This document shows, one piece after another, positions 54,402 through 62,486 of a DNA stretch of 64,000 nt; position 1 is the stretch's first letter; every line of letters begins with the position of its first letter. Made by a program: the position numbers and the translations under genes. The notes under the pieces are model-generated. The model was not told where the DNA came from. It was given only the letters and a program-made list of their open reading frames with translations, and did not search any database. Source of the stretch: Terriglobales bacterium (GTDB lineage: Bacteria > Acidobacteriota > Terriglobia > Terriglobales > Acidobacteriaceae); the NCBI GenBank assembly GCA_035561515.1, contig DATMXP010000027.1, positions 186,001 to 250,000 of the forward strand, written 5' to 3'.

Positions 54402-56240
54402 ATGTCCACCACCGATTTCAAAGAGCAGTTGCGCGCGCAAGCCGACATCGTCCGTATCGTCGGCGACTACGTGCCGCTGCGGAAGTCGGGAGCACAAAAT
54501 TATCAGGGCGTTTGCCCGTTCCACAAAGAGAAGACCCCCTCGTTCTCCGTTCACGCCACGCGCCAGTTCTATCACTGCTTCGGCTGCGGAGATTCCGGCG
54601 ATGTCTTTAAGTTTGTCCAGAAGATAGAGAACATCACCTTCGGCGAAGCCATTCGATTGATCGCGCAGAAGCTCGGCGTGCCGATGCCGAAGGTGCAGTA
54701 TGATTCACCCGCGGAAGCACGTCAGGCCGACCTCCGCCGCCAACTGGTGGACATCAACGAACGAGCCTGTGCATGGTTTCAGGAACAGCTCCGAAAGTCG
54801 GATGGGACTGCGGCACGCGAGTACCTGACCGGACGTGGACTGACTCCAGAAACGATCGCGAAATTCCGCATCGGCTTCGCACCAGAAACCGGCTTCCTTT
54901 TGCGCGATGCTCTCCGCGGGCAGTTCGACGAAGAGATCATGAAGCAGTCCGGCCTGTTCTCCTGGAAGCAGGACGATCGCACGCAATCCGACGCGGCACA
55001 GAAATCCGCCCCGCTTTATTCGAAGTTCCGTAACCGGATCATGTTCCCGATCATGAACGATCAGGGACGCGTGATCGCGTTCACCGGACGCACGCTTTCC
55101 ATTGACGAGAAAGCCGGGCCGAAGTATCTCAATTCACCCGAAACGCCGATCTACGTGAAGTCGCGCGTCTTGTTCAATCTCGACAAAGCGAAGGAAGCCA
55201 TCCGCCATCTTGGCTACGCGATTCTGGTCGAAGGCCAGATGGACTGCATTTCCGTTTACGCCGCCGGATTCCATAACGTCATTGCTTCGTCCGGAACCGC
55301 ATTCACCGACCTTCAGGCCAAACTCCTAGGACGCTTCACCCAGAATATCGTCGTCAACTTCGACCCCGATACCGCCGGTGCCACGGCCACTGAGCGAACC
55401 CTCGCACTGCTCGTCGAGGAAGACTTCACAATAAAGGTTCTGACGCTGGAGCAGGGATTCGATCCGGACTTGTTTATCCGTAAAAAAGGCGCCCAGGAAT
55501 ATGCGACGAGGTTGAAAGGTGCTCCCCGCTACTTCGACTACCTCATCGAGCGCGCCCAAATGAAGTTCCCCGTGCGTACGCCGGAAGGCAAAGTGAAAGC
55601 CGTCAACTTTCTGCTGCCGCACATCCAAAAGGTTCCGAGCCGTATTGCACGCGATGAACTCGCGAACGAAATCTCGCAGAAGCTAGGGATTGACTCCGGC
55701 GTCTTACGACAGGAACTGAAGCACGCGGCGACGAATCGCGGTACCAAGCAGGTTTCAGCGCCCACTGTGGCATCGGTTACTGACGCGGAAAGAATCATCA
55801 TTCGTGCACTCGCCGGGACACACGACATCCTGTCGGACGACCGTACCTCGTCACGCGACGGAGCCGAAGAAGAATTTGATCCTTGTCGCCAGGCCCGCTT
55901 TGCCCTTGAACATGAGCCACTGCATCATGGGCTCGGCACCGAATCGCTGGTCAATGCTCTGCTGGTGGCCGAAGATGTGGACCTCGGCTCGCTTCCGGTC
56001 AACGATCACGACCGGAAAATTCTGGCGGAGTGCCTCATGAACGAAGAGGAACCGTTGACACCCGAACTGATGGAGGGCGCCATCCTTGCGTTGCGTCGCC
56101 GTCATCTCGAACGCCAACAGCGTGAGTTACGCGACAAGATCGTCGATGCCGAACGGAAGAACGATTCCGCTTTGCTTGCGCAGTTGCTCCGGCAGAAGGT
56201 GGAAATCGACCGTGCGCTAGCAGCACACGTGCGGCAATAA
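54402..56240 (+). CDS. dnaG: DNA primase
   Basis: Synthesises replication primers. The CHC2 zinc domain (about 38-65: CPFHKEKTPSFSVHATRQFYHCFGC) is followed by the RNA polymerase domain with NRIMFPIMNDQGRVIAFTGRTL. The TOPRIM core (about 270-350) has ILVEGQMDCISVYAAGFHNVIASSGTAFT and VVNFDPDTAGATATERT. The C-terminal DnaB-binding region is complete (to 612). rpoD, which often follows, is not here; a hairpin and ilvC (convergent) follow. Confidence 0.97.
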   Translation: MSTTDFKEQLRAQADIVRIVGDYVPLRKSGAQNYQGVCPFHKEKTPSFSVHATRQFYHCFGCGDSGDVFKFVQKIENITFGEAIRLIAQKLGVPMPKVQYDSPAEARQADLRRQLVDINERACAWFQEQLRKSDGTAAREYLTGRGLTPETIAKFRIGFAPETGFLLRDALRGQFDEEIMKQSGLFSWKQDDRTQSDAAQKSAPLYSKFRNRIMFPIMNDQGRVIAFTGRTLSIDEKAGPKYLNSPETPIYVKSRVLFNLDKAKEAIRHLGYAILVEGQMDCISVYAAGFHNVIASSGTAFTDLQAKLLGRFTQNIVVNFDPDTAGATATERTLALLVEEDFTIKVLTLEQGFDPDLFIRKKGAQEYATRLKGAPRYFDYLIERAQMKFPVRTPEGKVKAVNFLLPHIQKVPSRIARDELANEISQKLGIDSGVLRQELKHAATNRGTKQVSAPTVASVTDAERIIIRALAGTHDILSDDRTSSRDGAEEEFDPCRQARFALEHEPLHHGLGTESLVNALLVAEDVDLGSLPVNDHDRKILAECLMNEEEPLTPELMEGAILALRRRHLERQQRELRDKIVDAERKNDSALLAQLLRQKVEIDRALAAHVRQ

Positions 56241-56244
56241 GAAA

Positions 56245-56264
56245 GCCGGTCGCGAACGACCGGC
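56245..56264. terminator. Hairpin between dnaG and ilvC
   Basis: GCCGGTCG (56245-56252), CGAA loop, CGACCGGC (56257-56264). This perfect eight-base-pair stem lies between convergent genes. On the minus strand TTTCTTATTG follows, a weak T-rich tail, so it fits the end of ilvC transcription best. Confidence 0.65.
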
Positions 56265-56284
56265 CTCCTCACACATACTTCTAT

Positions 56285-57322
56285 TTACCTTGTTGCGACT
56301 GCTGCCTGTTCCGATTGTGGTGTCACCTTCACCGGTTTCAGGAAGGGCATCATCTCGCGCAACTTCGCGCCTACTTTCTCAAGCAATTGCTCCTGTTCGC
56401 GCTCGCGCGTCGCATTGAACCACGGACGTCCCTGCTTGTTCTCCTCGATCCACTTCTTGGCGTAAGTGCCGTCCTGGATCTCCTTAAGCATTTTGCGCAT
56501 TTCGGCACGGGTCGCATCATTGATTACTCGCGGCCCACCGGTATAGTCGCCGTGCTCCGCCGTGTCGCTCACGGAGTAGCGCATGTAATTCAGGCCGCCC
56601 TGGTACATGAGATCCACAATCAGCTTCAGCTCATGCAGGCACTCGAAATAGGCGATCTCCGGTTGGTACCCGGCTTCCACCAGCGTATTGAATCCGGCCT
56701 TCACCAGTTCGCTCGCGCCGCCGCAGAGCACGGCCTGCTCGCCGAACAGGTCGGTTTCTGTCTCCTCCGAGAAAGTGGTCTCGAGCACGCCGGCGCGGGT
56801 TACGCCGAGAGCTTTCGCGTACGAAAGCGTAAGCGCCTTGGCATCGCCGGTTGCATCCTGGTGAACGGCAAGCAGGGCAGGAGTTCCCGCTCCATCCCGA
56901 TACAGTTCGCGAACCCGGTGTCCCGGAGACTTCGGCGCCACCATGCTGACGTTTACGTCTTTTGGAGGGGTAATCGTGCCGAAGCGGATGTTAAAGCCGT
57001 GAGCAAACATAAGCGTCTTGCCGGCCGTGAGGTACGGTTCAATCGACTTTTTGTAAACATCGGGCTGGGTTGTGTCCGGAATAAGGACCATGATGACGTC
57101 GGCCCACTGCGAAGCGCTGGCGACATCGGTGACTTTCAATCCGGCACCCTCGGCTTTTGCCTTGGACGACGAAGAGAGCGACAGGCCAACTTGGACGTTG
57201 ACACCGCTGTCTTTCAGGTTGAGAGCGTGGGCGTGGCCTTGCGAGCCGTATCCAATGATGGCGACCTTCTTCGACTGGATGATCTTCAGGTCGGCATCTT
57301 TATCGTGGTAAATGTTAGCCAT
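56285..57322 (-). CDS. ilvC: Ketol-acid reductoisomerase (class I)
   Basis: Second common step of valine, isoleucine and leucine synthesis: isomerises and reduces 2-acetolactate with NADPH and Mg2+. The 345-residue protein has [21 protein letters not shown] at the N-terminus, [16 protein letters not shown], and the metal-binding [52 protein letters not shown]. Its length marks the short class I enzyme. Start at 57322 follows GAGGAG. It lies 37 bases after ilvN, last in the ilv operon. Confidence 0.97.
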   Translation of the reverse strand: MANIYHDKDADLKIIQSKKVAIIGYGSQGHAHALNLKDSGVNVQVGLSLSSSSKAKAEGAGLKVTDVASASQWADVIMVLIPDTTQPDVYKKSIEPYLTAGKTLMFAHGFNIRFGTITPPKDVNVSMVAPKSPGHRVRELYRDGAGTPALLAVHQDATGDAKALTLSYAKALGVTRAGVLETTFSEETETDLFGEQAVLCGGASELVKAGFNTLVEAGYQPEIAYFECLHELKLIVDLMYQGGLNYMRYSVSDTAEHGDYTGGPRVINDATRAEMRKMLKEIQDGTYAKKWIEENKQGRPWFNATREREQEQLLEKVGAKLREMMPFLKPVKVTPQSEQAAVATR

Positions 57323-57359
57323 AAAACTCCTCTTCAAATCCTTCTTCGAAATCGAAAAC

Positions 57360-57920
57360 CTAGACTGAATAGCTGACGTCGTCCGGCATGGAATACGGGT
57401 CAGTAAACACTTCGGTGCTCGCGGAAACCGCTGCGGCAGCCGCCTTCGTCCCTCGCGACATCGCCACGCGGCCCGTGCGGACCATTTCGAGAACGCCGTA
57501 AGGTCGCAGCACTTCGAGCAGCCCATCGATCTTGTCTTCCGTGCCGGTGATCTCAACGATCACGGATTCCGGTGCGACGTCTACCACGCGTGCGCGAAAG
57601 ACGTGAGCCAGTTGCAGTACGTTGGACCGGTTGTCCGCCGTTGCCGCCACCTTGATCAATGCCAGATCCCGGGCCACATTGGGCGAAGGGCTGATGTTCT
57701 CCACCAGCAACACGTTCACAAGTTTGTAGAGATGAGCTTCCAGGCGTCGTGCACCGAACTCGTCTGTATCGACGACGATCGTCATACGCGAGACACCGGC
57801 CTTTTCCGTATGTCCCACCGTCAGCGATTCGATGTTGTAGGCACGACGACGAAAGAGCGAAGCGACGCGAGTCAGCACGCCCGGTTTGTTTTCAACGTAA
57901 ACCACTAATGTGTTCAGCAT
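57360..57920 (-). CDS. ilvN: Acetolactate synthase small (regulatory) subunit
   Basis: Binds valine and activates and inhibits the IlvB catalytic subunit. The 186-residue protein has an N-terminal ACT domain ([49 protein letters not shown]) and a C-terminal ACT-like domain ([45 protein letters not shown]). An extra 25 residues at the end are not conserved. It starts seven bases after ilvB, preceded by AAGGAA. Confidence 0.96.
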   Translation of the reverse strand: MLNTLVVYVENKPGVLTRVASLFRRRAYNIESLTVGHTEKAGVSRMTIVVDTDEFGARRLEAHLYKLVNVLLVENISPSPNVARDLALIKVAATADNRSNVLQLAHVFRARVVDVAPESVIVEITGTEDKIDGLLEVLRPYGVLEMVRTGRVAMSRGTKAAAAAVSASTEVFTDPYSMPDDVSYSV

Positions 57921-57927
57921 AGGTTCC

Positions 57928-59640
57928 TTACTCGTCCGAGCCGGTTTCAAACAGCGGTGAAGGACGGCGAATCATTGCGTGGAGATCGGCGCCTGCGGGC
58001 ACCATGGGGTACACCGAGTCCTCCTGCTCCACGTGGAAATCGATCAGTGCAGGTCCCGGATGCTGGCGCGCGGCCTGCACCGAGCTGACCACATCACCTC
58101 GTCCGGCGACTGAGAATGAGCGAATGCCGTACGCATCCGCAAGCTTTGCAAAATCGGGGTTCACCAGGGGTGTGGCCGCGTAGCGCTTGTCATAGAAGAA
58201 TTCCTGCCACTGGCGCACCATGCCGAGGTATCCGTTGTTGATGATTGCGATCTTCACATCGATCTTCTCCTGCACGATCGTTGCGAGTTCGCACAGCGTC
58301 ATCTGGAATCCACCATCGCCAACAACGACCCACACTTCCGCGTCGGGACGCGCGAATTTCGCTCCAATCGCCGCGGGTAGGGCAAAGCCCATCGTGCCCA
58401 GACCGCCGGAGGTAATCAGCGATCGCGGCTCATCGTGGTGGTAATACTGCGCCTCCCACATCTGGTGCTGGCCGACATCGGTCACCACCAACGCGCGTCC
58501 GTGTGTTTCGCGCCACAGATCGTTGATCACGTGGGCCGCGTACAAGTGTCCGCTGTCGGGAAGATTCTGAATATCGCGAACCGCCGAGTCTCCCTTCAGG
58601 TCGCGGATATACGAATTCCATTCGCTGCGGTCGTTCTCATTGGTCCGTGGAAGCAGTTCTTCGAGTACTTCTCCCAGATCACCAACCAGCGCCACATCCA
58701 CGCGCACATTCTTGTTGATCTCCGCCGGATCGATCTCGATATGAATTTTCTTCGCATTCGGCGCGTAGGTCTTCAGGTTGCCGGTAACGCGATCGTCGAA
58801 TCGCATACCGAAGGCCAGCAGAAGGTCGGCCTCCTGGATCGCAGTGTTCACCCATGCTTCACCATGCATGCCCATCATGCCGAGGTTCAGCGGATGGGAA
58901 GCCGGAATCGCGCCAATCCCCAGCAATGTCATGGCGATTGGAATGTGAGCCTTTTCTGCGAAACGACGTACCAGGTCAGTCGTACCGGACAAAATAATGC
59001 CGTGTCCGGCCAGGATGACGGGGCGCTTTGCGCTGTTGATCAGCGCCAGTGCTTTATCGAAATCGGTCGGAGCAGGGGAGTGGTCCGGCCGGTACGCAGA
59101 TAGTTGCGGAGCAGCACCATCCCAGTCGAACTTGCATGAACTCTGCTGCGCATCCTTCGTGATGTCGATCAACACCGGCCCGGGGCGCCCTGATTTCGCG
59201 ATGTAGAACGCCTCCCGAATCGTCCGGGCAATTTCCTGCGGGTGCGTAACCAGGTAATTGTGTTTCGTGATCGGAAGTGTGACACCCGTGATGTCAGTTT
59301 CCTGGAACGCGTCTGAGCCGATCAACTTGCTGCCCACTTGTCCCGTGATGCAGACGATTGGGGAACTATCGAGCATGGCCGTCGCGATTCCGGTCACCAT
59401 GTTGGTTGCGCCCGGTCCCGACGTGGCGATCGCTACACCGACTTCTCCCGAAGCGCGTGCGAAGCCGTCCGCCATATGGGTTGCTCCCTGTTCATGACGT
59501 ACCAGCACGTGGTGGATGTCGTACTTGGTTAATGCGTCGTAGGTGGGCAAAATCGCTCCACCTGGATATCCGAACACATGCTTCACGCCTTCGCGCTGCA
59601 GGCATTCCCAAACAATCTCTGCTCCGGTCTTGGTGACCAT
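57928..59640 (-). CDS. ilvB: Acetolactate synthase large (catalytic) subunit
   Basis: ThDP-dependent condensation of pyruvate to acetolactate or acetohydroxybutyrate. The 570-residue protein has the activating-Glu region FGYPGGAILPTYDAL and RHEQGATHMADGFARASGEVG, the FAD-binding middle domain, and the ThDP motif GDGGFQMTLCELATIVQEKIDVKIAIINN (GDG to NN). The start at 59640 has AGAGG nine bases upstream; an ATG nine bases earlier lies on top of that site and is unlikely. Confidence 0.97.
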   Translation of the reverse strand: MVTKTGAEIVWECLQREGVKHVFGYPGGAILPTYDALTKYDIHHVLVRHEQGATHMADGFARASGEVGVAIATSGPGATNMVTGIATAMLDSSPIVCITGQVGSKLIGSDAFQETDITGVTLPITKHNYLVTHPQEIARTIREAFYIAKSGRPGPVLIDITKDAQQSSCKFDWDGAAPQLSAYRPDHSPAPTDFDKALALINSAKRPVILAGHGIILSGTTDLVRRFAEKAHIPIAMTLLGIGAIPASHPLNLGMMGMHGEAWVNTAIQEADLLLAFGMRFDDRVTGNLKTYAPNAKKIHIEIDPAEINKNVRVDVALVGDLGEVLEELLPRTNENDRSEWNSYIRDLKGDSAVRDIQNLPDSGHLYAAHVINDLWRETHGRALVVTDVGQHQMWEAQYYHHDEPRSLITSGGLGTMGFALPAAIGAKFARPDAEVWVVVGDGGFQMTLCELATIVQEKIDVKIAIINNGYLGMVRQWQEFFYDKRYAATPLVNPDFAKLADAYGIRSFSVAGRGDVVSSVQAARQHPGPALIDFHVEQEDSVYPMVPAGADLHAMIRRPSPLFETGSDE

Positions 59641-59683
59641 TGTTTCCATCCTCTTTTCGTGCCGGCAGGCACGACCCTTTTCT

Positions 59684-61417
59684 TTAACGGACACAGCGTC
59701 CGGCTTCGACTTCCAATTCCTGTTTTGCGGTGCGCGGCACAAACGCCGTGGTTACCGCGCCCTGCGCAGCCGAGGCGACTCCCTTTGCGTACTTGGCCAT
59801 CACGCCCGTCGGATACTTCGACGCGGGTGCGTGCCATGTCGCCAGTCTTGATCGCAACTGGTTTTCCGTGAGTTCGACGCTCAGTATGCGCGAGTTCACA
59901 TCTATCTCCACAACATCACCGTCGCGCACCGCTGCGATCGGTCCGCCATTGGCGGCTTCGGGAGCCACGTGTCCCACCATGAATCCGTGCGTCGCGCCGG
60001 AAAAGCGCCCATCGGTGATGAGGGCCACGTCATCTCCCAGACCTGCACCGTTAATTGCTGCCGTTACCGCCAGCATTTCGCGCATACCGGGCCCGCCTCG
60101 TGGACCTTCATATCGAATCACCACCACGTCACCGGCCTTGATACCCCCTGACTGCACGGCGGCGAAAGCTTCTTCTTCGCAGTCGAACACTCGCGCCGGC
60201 CCCCGATGGTGGCGAATGTTGTGCCCCGCCAGTTTCAGCACGCATCCTTCAGGAGCCAAATTGCCCTTAAGGATTGCGAACCCCCCGTGCGGCTTCAGCG
60301 CCTGCTGCATGGGCAGCACTACCTGTTGCCCCGCGCGTTCGCTGCCAGAATCCGCTTCATCGCCGATGGTTCTCGTCGACACCGTCACGCAGCCTGCATT
60401 CAGACGTCCGGCAGACTTCAGCCGTTGCGCAAGCAAACGGTTTCCACCCGCGTGGAACATATCGACCGCGGTGTACTGCCCGCCTGGTTTCAGATCGCAG
60501 ATCAGGGGTGTTGTCGCGGCGATTCGGTCGAACTCGTCGATTTGAAGGTCCAGTCCGAGTTCATGCGCAATCGCCAAAAGATGCAGGACCGCATTCGTCG
60601 ATCCGCCGCTCGCGGCAACCGCTGTGATTGCGTTCTCAATGGCCGCGCGCGTCATGATCTGCGAAGGACGGACATCGCGACGAACCAGCTCCATTACGAG
60701 CTCTCCGGCACGGATTGCTTCATTCGCTTTCGCATTCTCCACGGCCGGTACGCTCGCTGTTCCCATCGGCGAGATTCCAAGGAACTCACCAACCATGGCC
60801 ATGGTGTTCGCCGTGTACTGACCGCCACAGGCACCGGCTCCCGGGCAGGCGTGGTTTTCGAGATCACAAAGGTCGGTATCGCTGAGCTTGCCTCGCGCGT
60901 GTGCGCCAACGGCTTCAAAAACATCCTGGATGGTGACGTCGTGATTCTTGAATCGCCCAGGCGCGATCGAACCGCCGTAGATCATGAGCCCCGGGATATC
61001 CAGCCTCGCGAGCGCCATGATCGTTCCCGGAATTGTCTTATCGCATCCGGACAGCGCCACCATGCCGTCGAACAAGTTCCCGCGTGCGACCAACTCAATC
61101 GAGTCGGCGATCACTTCCCGCGAGATCAGCGAAGCCTTCATGCCCTCACTGCCCATCGTGATGCCGTCCGAGATCGACACCGTGTTGAACTCCATCGGTG
61201 TGCCGCCCGCGCGCCGGATGCCCTCTTTTACAGCGGCCGCAAGTTCACGCAGGTGATAGTTGCAGGGTCCAATCTCGATCCAAGTATTGGCCACGCCGAT
61301 GATCGGCTTTCTAAGATCCTCGTCGGAAAAGCCGGCCGCTTTCAGCATTGCGCGAGCTGGCGCGCGATGCGCTCCTTCAGTTATTGCCGTGCTGTATCTT
61401 TTTCCTGGCTGAGACAT
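59684..61417 (-). CDS. ilvD: Dihydroxy-acid dehydratase
   Basis: Fe-S dehydratase, third common step of branched-chain amino-acid synthesis. The 577-residue protein has the cluster cysteines in VALSGCDKTIPGTIMAL and HACPGAGACGGQYTANTMAM, GGSTNAVLHLLAIAHELG, and LITDGRFSGATHGFMVGHV. Start at 61417 follows AAGGACGTC. First gene of ilvDBNC; the 5' leader with an attenuator lies immediately upstream. Confidence 0.97.
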   Translation of the reverse strand: MSQPGKRYSTAITEGAHRAPARAMLKAAGFSDEDLRKPIIGVANTWIEIGPCNYHLRELAAAVKEGIRRAGGTPMEFNTVSISDGITMGSEGMKASLISREVIADSIELVARGNLFDGMVALSGCDKTIPGTIMALARLDIPGLMIYGGSIAPGRFKNHDVTIQDVFEAVGAHARGKLSDTDLCDLENHACPGAGACGGQYTANTMAMVGEFLGISPMGTASVPAVENAKANEAIRAGELVMELVRRDVRPSQIMTRAAIENAITAVAASGGSTNAVLHLLAIAHELGLDLQIDEFDRIAATTPLICDLKPGGQYTAVDMFHAGGNRLLAQRLKSAGRLNAGCVTVSTRTIGDEADSGSERAGQQVVLPMQQALKPHGGFAILKGNLAPEGCVLKLAGHNIRHHRGPARVFDCEEEAFAAVQSGGIKAGDVVVIRYEGPRGGPGMREMLAVTAAINGAGLGDDVALITDGRFSGATHGFMVGHVAPEAANGGPIAAVRDGDVVEIDVNSRILSVELTENQLRSRLATWHAPASKYPTGVMAKYAKGVASAAQGAVTTAFVPRTAKQELEVEAGRCVR

Positions 61418-61433
61418 GACGTCCTTAAACGCG

Positions 61434-61468
61434 AAAGCCACCATCCGGGTCTGGCGGATGGTGGCTTT
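61434..61468 (-). terminator. Attenuator hairpin (3:4) upstream of ilvD
   Basis: On the minus strand AAAGCCACCATCCG (61468-61455), loop CCAGACC, CGGATGGTGGCTTT (61447-61434): a perfect 14-base-pair stem 17 bases before the ilvD ATG. The following TTTCGCGTTT is only moderately U-rich. Its 5' arm can instead pair with the leader stop region (see the leader and attenuator entries), so it is the terminator half of a switch. Confidence 0.75.
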
Positions 61469-61556
61469 GAATCTTGATTTCGCTTTACCTCATCCGCCGA
61501 TTTGGGTTCGTGTCCCTACAATGGACACTCCTACAGCGACCCGTACCAGCCGGATG
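61453..61556 (-). promoter_or_regulatory. Attenuation pairings 1:2 and 2:3 of the ilv leader
   Basis: On the minus strand region 1 CATCCG (61556-61551, inside the Ile-Ile-Arg codons) and region 2 GGCGGATG (61498-61491, over the leader stop) pair in six positions. Region 2 and region 3 CATCCGCC (61460-61453) pair perfectly in eight. Region 3 and 4 form the terminator. A ribosome stalled at Ile codons would mask region 1 and leave 2:3, the antiterminator; one at the stop would mask 2 and leave 3:4. Confidence 0.7.
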
Positions 61557-61588
61557 ATGATCGACACCGAATTGCGTTGATCGGTCAT
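61490..61588 (-). CDS. Branched-chain leader peptide of the ilv operon
   Basis: A 32-codon ORF (ATG 61588, TGA 61492-61490) whose residues 8-24 are VSIIIRLVRVAVGVSIV: 11 of 17 are Ile, Val or Leu. Three ATC codons in a row stand at residues 10-12. It ends 72 bases before ilvD. A regulatory, not functional, peptide is inferred. No clear Shine-Dalgarno is present, and the predicted start of transcription is within about 10 bases, so it may be translated leaderless. Confidence 0.75.
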   Translation of the reverse strand: MTDQRNSVSIIIRLVRVAVGVSIVGTRTQIGG

Positions 61589-61604
61589 TGGTAGCGTGAA
61601 CTGA

Positions 61605-61633
61605 AGGTAAGCCAGCCGCTAAACAGGCGTCAA
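61605..61633 (-). promoter_or_regulatory. ilv operon promoter candidate
   Basis: On the minus strand TTGACG (61633-61628) and TTACCT (61610-61605) are separated by 17 bases, the optimal sigma-70 spacing, placing initiation near 61598, just upstream of the leader ATG. The -10 matches consensus at only three positions. Confidence 0.5.
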
Positions 61634-61677
61634 GCAAATATTTGTTTTGCTTATATAACCGAAAGTAATAGTCGGTT
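61632..61677. promoter_or_regulatory. Two inverted repeats in the ilv/lut divergent region
   Basis: AAGCAAA-N7-TTTGCTT (61632-61652) overlaps the ilv -35 box, and AACCGA-N9-TCGGTT (61657-61677) lies on the lut side. Both are perfect, AT-rich and placed as operators would be in the divergent intergenic region. The regulator is unknown; no regulator gene is in the window. Confidence 0.5.
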
Positions 61678-61778
61678 GTTACTTATACATCCCAATCACG
61701 TACGCAACTGGCCTGCTGCCGTTACCGTGTGTGCGCACGCCCTTGCGGACTCGCCCTCCTGCCGCTATAACCGAAGCG

Positions 61779-62486
61779 ATGCTGCCCCGAGTCGCGCTGT
61801 TTATCCCCTGTTTCGTGGACCAGGTCTGCCCCCAGGTCGGCGTGGATATGGCCCGCGTGCTACGCCGAATCGGGTGCGAAATCTGGTTCCCTGAGGACCA
61901 GACCTGTTGTGGGCAGCCAGCTTTCAACACCGGTTACTGGCAGGATGCGCGCCAACTCGCAGCTCGGTTCCTGAAAGTATTCGATAAGGCAGAGGTTGTG
62001 GTTGGACCTTCCGGCTCCTGTGTCGCGATGGTCCGCAAGTTCTACCCCGAGCTTCTGCACTCGACCTTCGGGCTGGAGAAGTTCTTCGAATTCTCAGAGT
62101 TCCTCCTCAAATACAACATGGAAGATGTGGGTGCCAGCTTCCCGCACAAAGTAACGGTTCACGATTCTTGCCACGCCAACCGGGAACTCGGCATTCGCCA
62201 GGGTCCACGGAAACTCCTCAAGAATGTCCGTGGCCTGGAACTGATCGAGATGCGCGATTCCGATGAGTGCTGCGGGTTCGGGGGAACATTCTCGGTGAAG
62301 TTTGGAGCGATCTCCGCTGCAATGGGCGACGTGAAGACCGGCAACGCCGAGCAGACCCAGGCGGACTTTGTCACCGCTGTTGATCCCAGTTGCCTCATGC
62401 ACATCGACGGCATCCTGCGGAAGAAGCGCTCGCCGATGAAGACGATCCACCTCGCGTCGATTCTCGCCAGTGAGGCCGCGCAATGA
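61779..62486 (+). CDS. lutA: Lactate utilisation protein A (CCG-domain Fe-S protein)
   Basis: A 235-residue protein of the LutABC (YkgEFG) L-lactate oxidation complex. There are two CCG cysteine motifs: DQTCCGQPAFNTGYW and SDECCGFGGTFSVKF, each with upstream partner cysteines (FIPCFVD; VHDSCHANRELG). ATG 61779 gives the family N-terminus MLPRVALFIPCFVDQ; GTG at 61731 is an unlikely alternative. The stop overlaps lutB by four bases (ATGA). Confidence 0.93.
   Translation: MLPRVALFIPCFVDQVCPQVGVDMARVLRRIGCEIWFPEDQTCCGQPAFNTGYWQDARQLAARFLKVFDKAEVVVGPSGSCVAMVRKFYPELLHSTFGLEKFFEFSEFLLKYNMEDVGASFPHKVTVHDSCHANRELGIRQGPRKLLKNVRGLELIEMRDSDECCGFGGTFSVKFGAISAAMGDVKTGNAEQTQADFVTAVDPSCLMHIDGILRKKRSPMKTIHLASILASEAAQ

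Noticed and set aside
61434-61600. T-box or known riboswitch in the ilv leader
   Set aside because: No T-box core sequence (AGGGTGGNACCGCG) or other known aptamer is visible. The Ile/Val-rich short ORF explains the structure better.
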